From assembly GCF_040054535.1 (NCBI RefSeq), contig NC_090797.1, positions 6,751,001-6,815,000 of the forward strand: 64,000 nucleotides of DNA, written 5' to 3'. Below, in pieces: positions 59,701 to 64,000 of the stretch. The number at the start of each line of letters is the position of its first letter. The first letter of the stretch is position 1. This stretch comes from Antennarius striatus (lineage: Eukaryota; Chordata; Actinopteri; Lophiiformes; Antennariidae). A program made the position numbers and the translations under genes. The notes under the pieces are model-generated. The model searched no databases. It saw only the letters and a program-made list of their open reading frames with translations, and had not been told where the DNA came from.

Positions 59701-62103
59701 CTCTTGTTTGCTTAAGTTCATTCAGATGTCTTGCAGGGTCTTCCTGTCATTGGTTGACGATCAGCCCCTCACTCTTATTTCCTCCTTTCTCTTGAGGTTG
59801 GTCTCTGAGTTTTAACCACAGATGCCGAGGGGCCGCCGATGCAATAACGGAAGCCGTTTGCTGAATGTGTGAACTTGACTAATGTCATGCCTGTTGATGT
59901 TTGAGTAACCACATATTTAGAGGAAGTGGTCACCTGAGCAACGACAGGAGATGAAGAAACGTGAATTGAAGCTTTTCCTCTCTTTGTTTTTTCTTTTTCT
60001 TTTGTATTAGTGCTAAACCAGAATGCCTGCTGTCCCACTGCATCATAGCACCCATGCTGGCCCTGGACCCGGCTCTGCCGGCCAACATCACACTCAAAGA
60101 GCTGCCAACGCTTTCACCCTCTTTCTCTGCTGCCAAAGAGCTGCTGATGATGAGCAAACCTTTCCACCCATCCAACAGTGCCTCTGTGGTCGTCTTCCAT
60201 TCGCAGGCTGACGGTAAATACAGTCAAGTGAAAGGGGTTTGAATGATTCCCAGCAACAAATGAAGGCAAAGGCACAACGTTAAATGATGCCAAGTTGTGT
60301 GTGTGAGGTTGTTCAAGGAGAACCAGAAAAACCTCTGAGCAGCAGGCTGATTGCCAGACTAAACAACACTGCAGAAGCGTTTGGGTGTGTGTTAAATGGG
60401 CGATCAAATCAAACATTCTACAGCCGTGGTTTATTCTGAGGTGATATATGACCAGGAGCATGGATGATCCACATGGTAAAAGTTATTACATCCTGCGAAG
60501 CGGTGATGTGTTGTAATTGTCAGAGTTTGTGTGTCCGTCTGTCCGTCCACCAAATATCTTCACAACTGTTGCAGATAGAAAGATGAAACAAAAGCGTTCT
60601 TATCAGTTTGGCAAAAACTCCCAGTTAGAGTTTTATGAAATTTGTTGGATTAGGTTTATAACTGGAACTGGAATTATGGTTTAAAGGGATTAAAAGGGAC
60701 TATGGGACCTTTGCTGGTTGCTGATCTGATAAGCATTATGACTTCTGAGTGTTTTCACCTGTGCCCATTTGCGTATTGGCTAAAGGGATGACAGAAAATC
60801 TACTGGATGGATATAAACATTGAATTTAAATGTTGGTTTTGGGGGTTCTAAACAGCTTCTTTTCTTGTTCTGATTTATTTTAAATCCTTTTGTTTATTGT
60901 GTATGAATTGGTTCTTACAGCTGATAAAGCCTTTGCAGATGTTTTCAGAGAAGACCAGAAATTCACTGTGTCCAGATGTTACCTGGTGAGTACATCTGAA
61001 CTCCTGAATATTTAAAACTTGCTCTTTTCTCTGTGACAGATTAAGGTTATGACGTTATGTTCCTCTTTTTGTGTGTTTCTCAGACGACGGATAAAGAGGC
61101 TCCAGGTCTAATCCGAATGCAGTCCTTGGCTTATCTGAGTGGATTCCCATCTTCCTTTAAGGAGACAGAGCAGCTGAGGGTCAAACTTCCCTCCATCATA
61201 ACCAATAAGATCAAACAGGTATATGAGCAGTTTTTATAACACTGATTATGGTCATGAAGAAGAAACAACTCAAATGCTCAATGAAGAAGCTAACAGATTT
61301 TGATAATTCTGTTCTGATCCATTCAAATAGGTCCTAGGTAGACTCTGGGAAGTGGCTTCTTTTCATAGATGATTAGTTCTTTGGTAACAGGAATTAAAAG
61401 TGGCTTTTTGGTTGGGATAGTTCCTGATGATCATCGATATTTTTGATAAACTTTTACTTGAGTCTTCTGTTGTGTCTTTGACTTTGAGACTATTCAAAGT
61501 AATTAATTTTGATCTGTAGGTTTACTGCTTTTGGGGAAGATATCAGAATAGATATGAAGACTTTGTTTTAATTTCTTAAGTCGATGACCTCTTCTAATCA
61601 CACACTGTATTTTCATTGTGACCAAAGAGGTAAAAAGCAGCTTCAGCCACTAGATGTCACTCTCACTGTGTCCCATCACTGAAGCATGTCCCACCCTCAT
61701 TATGTCTGCAGACATACTGTATGCTCTACTGTATGTGTGTGCGCATGGCGAAGTAATCTAAGAAAGGCTGAAGACAAATGTCAAACCTTCTCTGGGGAGG
61801 AGGTCCTGCTAAATATGGGCTTTTTCTATTTTAAACAGTTGTGTTTGGATAAAGGGCTTCTGCTCAGCTCGACAACTTGTGTATCTAATAATTTGACACT
61901 TCAGAACTGTGCTTTATAATTTGAGAGGGAGAAACACCACCAATGAGCCCGGATTACTCTGAAGTAATCAAGGAAAACAAAACAATGCATCCCGTAGAGA
62001 CCCTTGTTGTACCAGCAGACAGGCTAGGTATGGGCCAACTGTTTACCTTTTTTCCAATAAAAAAGTCACATTAGTCATAATCATAGTGGATGGATAAATA
62101 TTG

Positions 62104-62149
<46 letters not shown>

Positions 62150-62548
62150 AAGAAGCTGCTTGCTGCAGTCAGAATCACTGTATCTTTGTACTTGATATAT
62201 CAGTTAAACAACATTGACACACATCTCATCATTAAACTAAGTTACCCATAATTACCTAAAGTGCTGGCCAGGATTGCCTGACAGGTCATGTGATAATAAC
62301 CGGCAGCATTCAGGCTGTAACCTTAGCGGTCTGTGTGGGGGTTAAGTAGAGAACAACTGTTTGGGGTGGTGTGGCGCCAGCCAGCATGGTAATAGGTCAC
62401 ATGAATTCTGCCAACTTTCCCTGCACTCTAGGACACACCCTGTCATCTCATGTACAGTATGTTCATTTCTGGCTTTACCTGTTTGGAGGCCAGGTTTTAT
62501 CTTTATAAGTGCAACGAGTCAGAAGAGTAGTCCAGGAAATCGGATGGA

Positions 62549-62641
<93 letters not shown>

Positions 62642-64000
62642 GCATCCCGGGCTGGAGGTATGCTGATTGCACAGTCCACCACACAATGCACCGCTTGGAT
62701 TTCAAGGTGTTTCCTGGTGTCGACAGGCCGATTCTATGAAAGAGGGATGATGTGCATAGCGTGGAGGGAGAGCTTCAGCAGTGAGAGTCAGCTGGTATTT
62801 ATAGCTGGTGTTAGACCGAGTGCTATAGTGATGAAAGCTGCCCCACAGCCCCGATCATCGGCTCGTGCTCCGGCCTGTTGAGTCCTGCCCCCGTGGTTTA
62901 TGTCTAAACCTTCTGATGCGTTTTCTTTAAGTTTATTTTTATGTTTTGAAGCGCCTGTGTTTGACCACATTGTGTCTCCTCTGCCCTATAAAACAAGAGT
63001 CAGAACTTTATTTCCTGTGTAGTTTGTGCTGTACCACACCGGGGTTGTATTAAAAAAAGTAAAGAATACAGTAACGATAAGAAAAATAAGGATTTTTTTT
63101 TTTCATTTTAATGCTGTGCCAGTTTTTTCATTTACCAGATTAAAAACATTTAAAAGTTGTAAGAGTCTGTCCTCTGCAAAATAATCGTTTAGGAGTGCAT
63201 CAGCAGTCTAACACTTATTCTAGTTCAACCTAATTTAACTTGACTCTTAAGGAAATGAATTTTGGCATTAAGTGAATTGTTTCACGTTATTCTTGGATTT
63301 ATTTTGAACGACTGATTCAAATTGCGTGTGTTTTGTCCCATGTAAATATTTGGGGGCCAGACTAATCAGGTATGTTTTTTAGCTGTACTTATCGTATACA
63401 GTAGTTGTTGTACGCTCTTTACAGACTGCTGCAGGAGGCTTACCTCCAGGCTTAGAGCCTCTCCAATCTGGTATTAACATCTGTCCTGAGGGACCTGATC
63501 ACAAGTGGGCACTCTATGCCCGCTTCACACCTGGTGTTCGTCCCGTGCCCCTCAAATGACCTCATGTCGTCTGATCTCGCTGTCACTCGTGGAGAAAATG
63601 AACGTGTATTACGCTGAGACAAAGGTTTTTTTTAACCTAAAGATAGAATTTATGAAATTTATAACATTTGATGATTATCTATAAAGAGTATATTCAGTTT
63701 TTCTTGACTCACAGTTGTGTGACTTCTATGGGTCTTGGGAGTTTGTGGTTAACTATTCAATGGATGAAATGGATCTAAAAATACCGTCCATTCATCCATC
63801 CTTCCATCGATGGACAGATAACAAGAGCACTAAATAGAAATTAGATGGCGTATTGTTTTCATACTCATACTAAAAATTTGTCCTTTGTATGATCCAGTCT
63901 GATCAGGCTCAATGAAGCAACCTTAAAACTGGAACAGATGACGCCGGAGCATGCTCAAATCACCACCACATGGAAAACATTTCCAGTGAAGGTAGATTAT
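56769..64000 (+). CDS. gnptab: GlcNAc-1-phosphotransferase alpha/beta precursor, 5' part only
   Basis: Seven coding exons read securely: 56769-56900, 57348-57433, 57676-57795, 58201-58251, 60011-60213, 60921-60985, 61084-61218, giving the first 264 residues. [20 protein letters not shown] opens the protein with its signal-anchor helix. [49 protein letters not shown] and [15 protein letters not shown] match human GNPTAB. The precursor is cleaved into alpha and beta chains in the Golgi and starts the mannose-6-phosphate tag on lysosomal enzymes. N-glycan sites NGT, NET and NIT are visible. A further likely exon, 63898-63991, reads [13 protein letters not shown] in a frame needing phase 2, whereas exon 7 ends in phase 0. 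The piece matching human LYSEASVAL was not found. The gene continues beyond the window. Confidence 0.95.
58330..58440. repeat. Fragment of the same common fish repeat family, gnptab intron 4
   Basis: CCCTGCCTCTCACCC, GCTGGATAGGCTCCAGCAAC and CCGTGACCTGCAAAAG are hallmark pieces of a repeat widespread in teleosts. Only the 3' part is present. Confidence 0.6.
58441..60010. other. gnptab intron 4, remainder
   Basis: No exon, RNA gene or element recognised. AT-rich, with short direct repeats only. Confidence 0.6.
62107..62146. repeat. (AT)n microsatellite
   Basis: Forty bases of perfect AT dinucleotide. Confidence 0.97.
62551..62638. repeat. (GT)n microsatellite
   Basis: Eighty-eight bases of uninterrupted GT dinucleotide, the longest perfect tract in the window. 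Long cysteine/valine or threonine/histidine reading frames across it are artefacts. Confidence 0.97.

Larger units (their letters stand above)
61219..63897. other. gnptab intron 7 (a small exon may be hidden here)
   Basis: It contains an AT tract and a GT tract, and CATC/CCATC-rich sequence near 63,785. Protein comparison predicts a short exon encoding the counterpart of human LYSEASVAL in this stretch, but I could not place it. An open frame after TTTACAG at 63,424 has no resemblance to the protein. Confidence 0.5.

Noticed and set aside
62475-62881. Open frames of repeated Cys-Val or Thr-His
   Set aside because: Translations of the GT microsatellite; the same applies at 19,197-19,476 and 29,470-29,760.
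63421-63560. Possible gnptab exon after TTTACAG
   Set aside because: It is open in the required phase but its translation has no resemblance to GNPTAB and it ends at a stop. Rejected as the missing exon.

Overview
The window reads as nuclear DNA of a ray-finned fish, most likely a percomorph teleost. The evidence is compact vertebrate genes with GT-AG introns, encoded proteins close to known vertebrate orthologues, dispersed repeats typical of fish genomes, long CA/GT microsatellites, and no operon-like structure. All calls rest on reading the sequence; exon borders were placed by splice sites, phase and remembered protein families, not by alignment.

Layout. 1-5,200: no recognised coding exon, with a probable non-coding first exon of a leftward gene at about 4,963-5,200. 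7,761-16,896 (-): ttll1, nine coding exons. Its introns carry fourteen intron-containing tRNA-Tyr(GUA) genes, thirteen of them in intron 6 as a higher-order tandem array. 19,626-20,622 (+): bik, a BH3-only death gene. 21,209-23,052 (-): mcat. 24,034-33,435 (-): a DEF6/SWAP70-family gene closest to DEF6; its intron 2 holds a dead LINE. 37,392-38,480 (-): an intronless tetraspanin. 42,042-46,765 (-): a large protein joining a TIN2-like N-terminal domain to 14 C2H2 zinc fingers. 47,737-49,894 (+): washc3. 52,346-54,801 (-): dram1, convergent with washc3. 56,769-end (+): the 5' part of gnptab, cut by the window edge.

The ttll1-bik-mcat trio has the order and orientation of human 22q13, while dram1-washc3-gnptab are neighbours on human 12q23. 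Finding both within about 50 kb fits an old vertebrate linkage later split in the human lineage. Three neighbours converge on endolysosomal biology: gnptab makes the mannose-6-phosphate tag for lysosomal enzymes, dram1 is a lysosomal autophagy membrane protein, and washc3 is part of the WASH complex on endosomes. This is old synteny and not evidence of a shared pathway unit.

The most unusual structure is the tRNA-Tyr array. A unit of about 1.13 kb with three tRNA genes is repeated three times and then a fourth time in shortened form, all in the sense direction of the host intron. Spacers of the first two units are almost identical, which points to recent unequal exchange or conversion.
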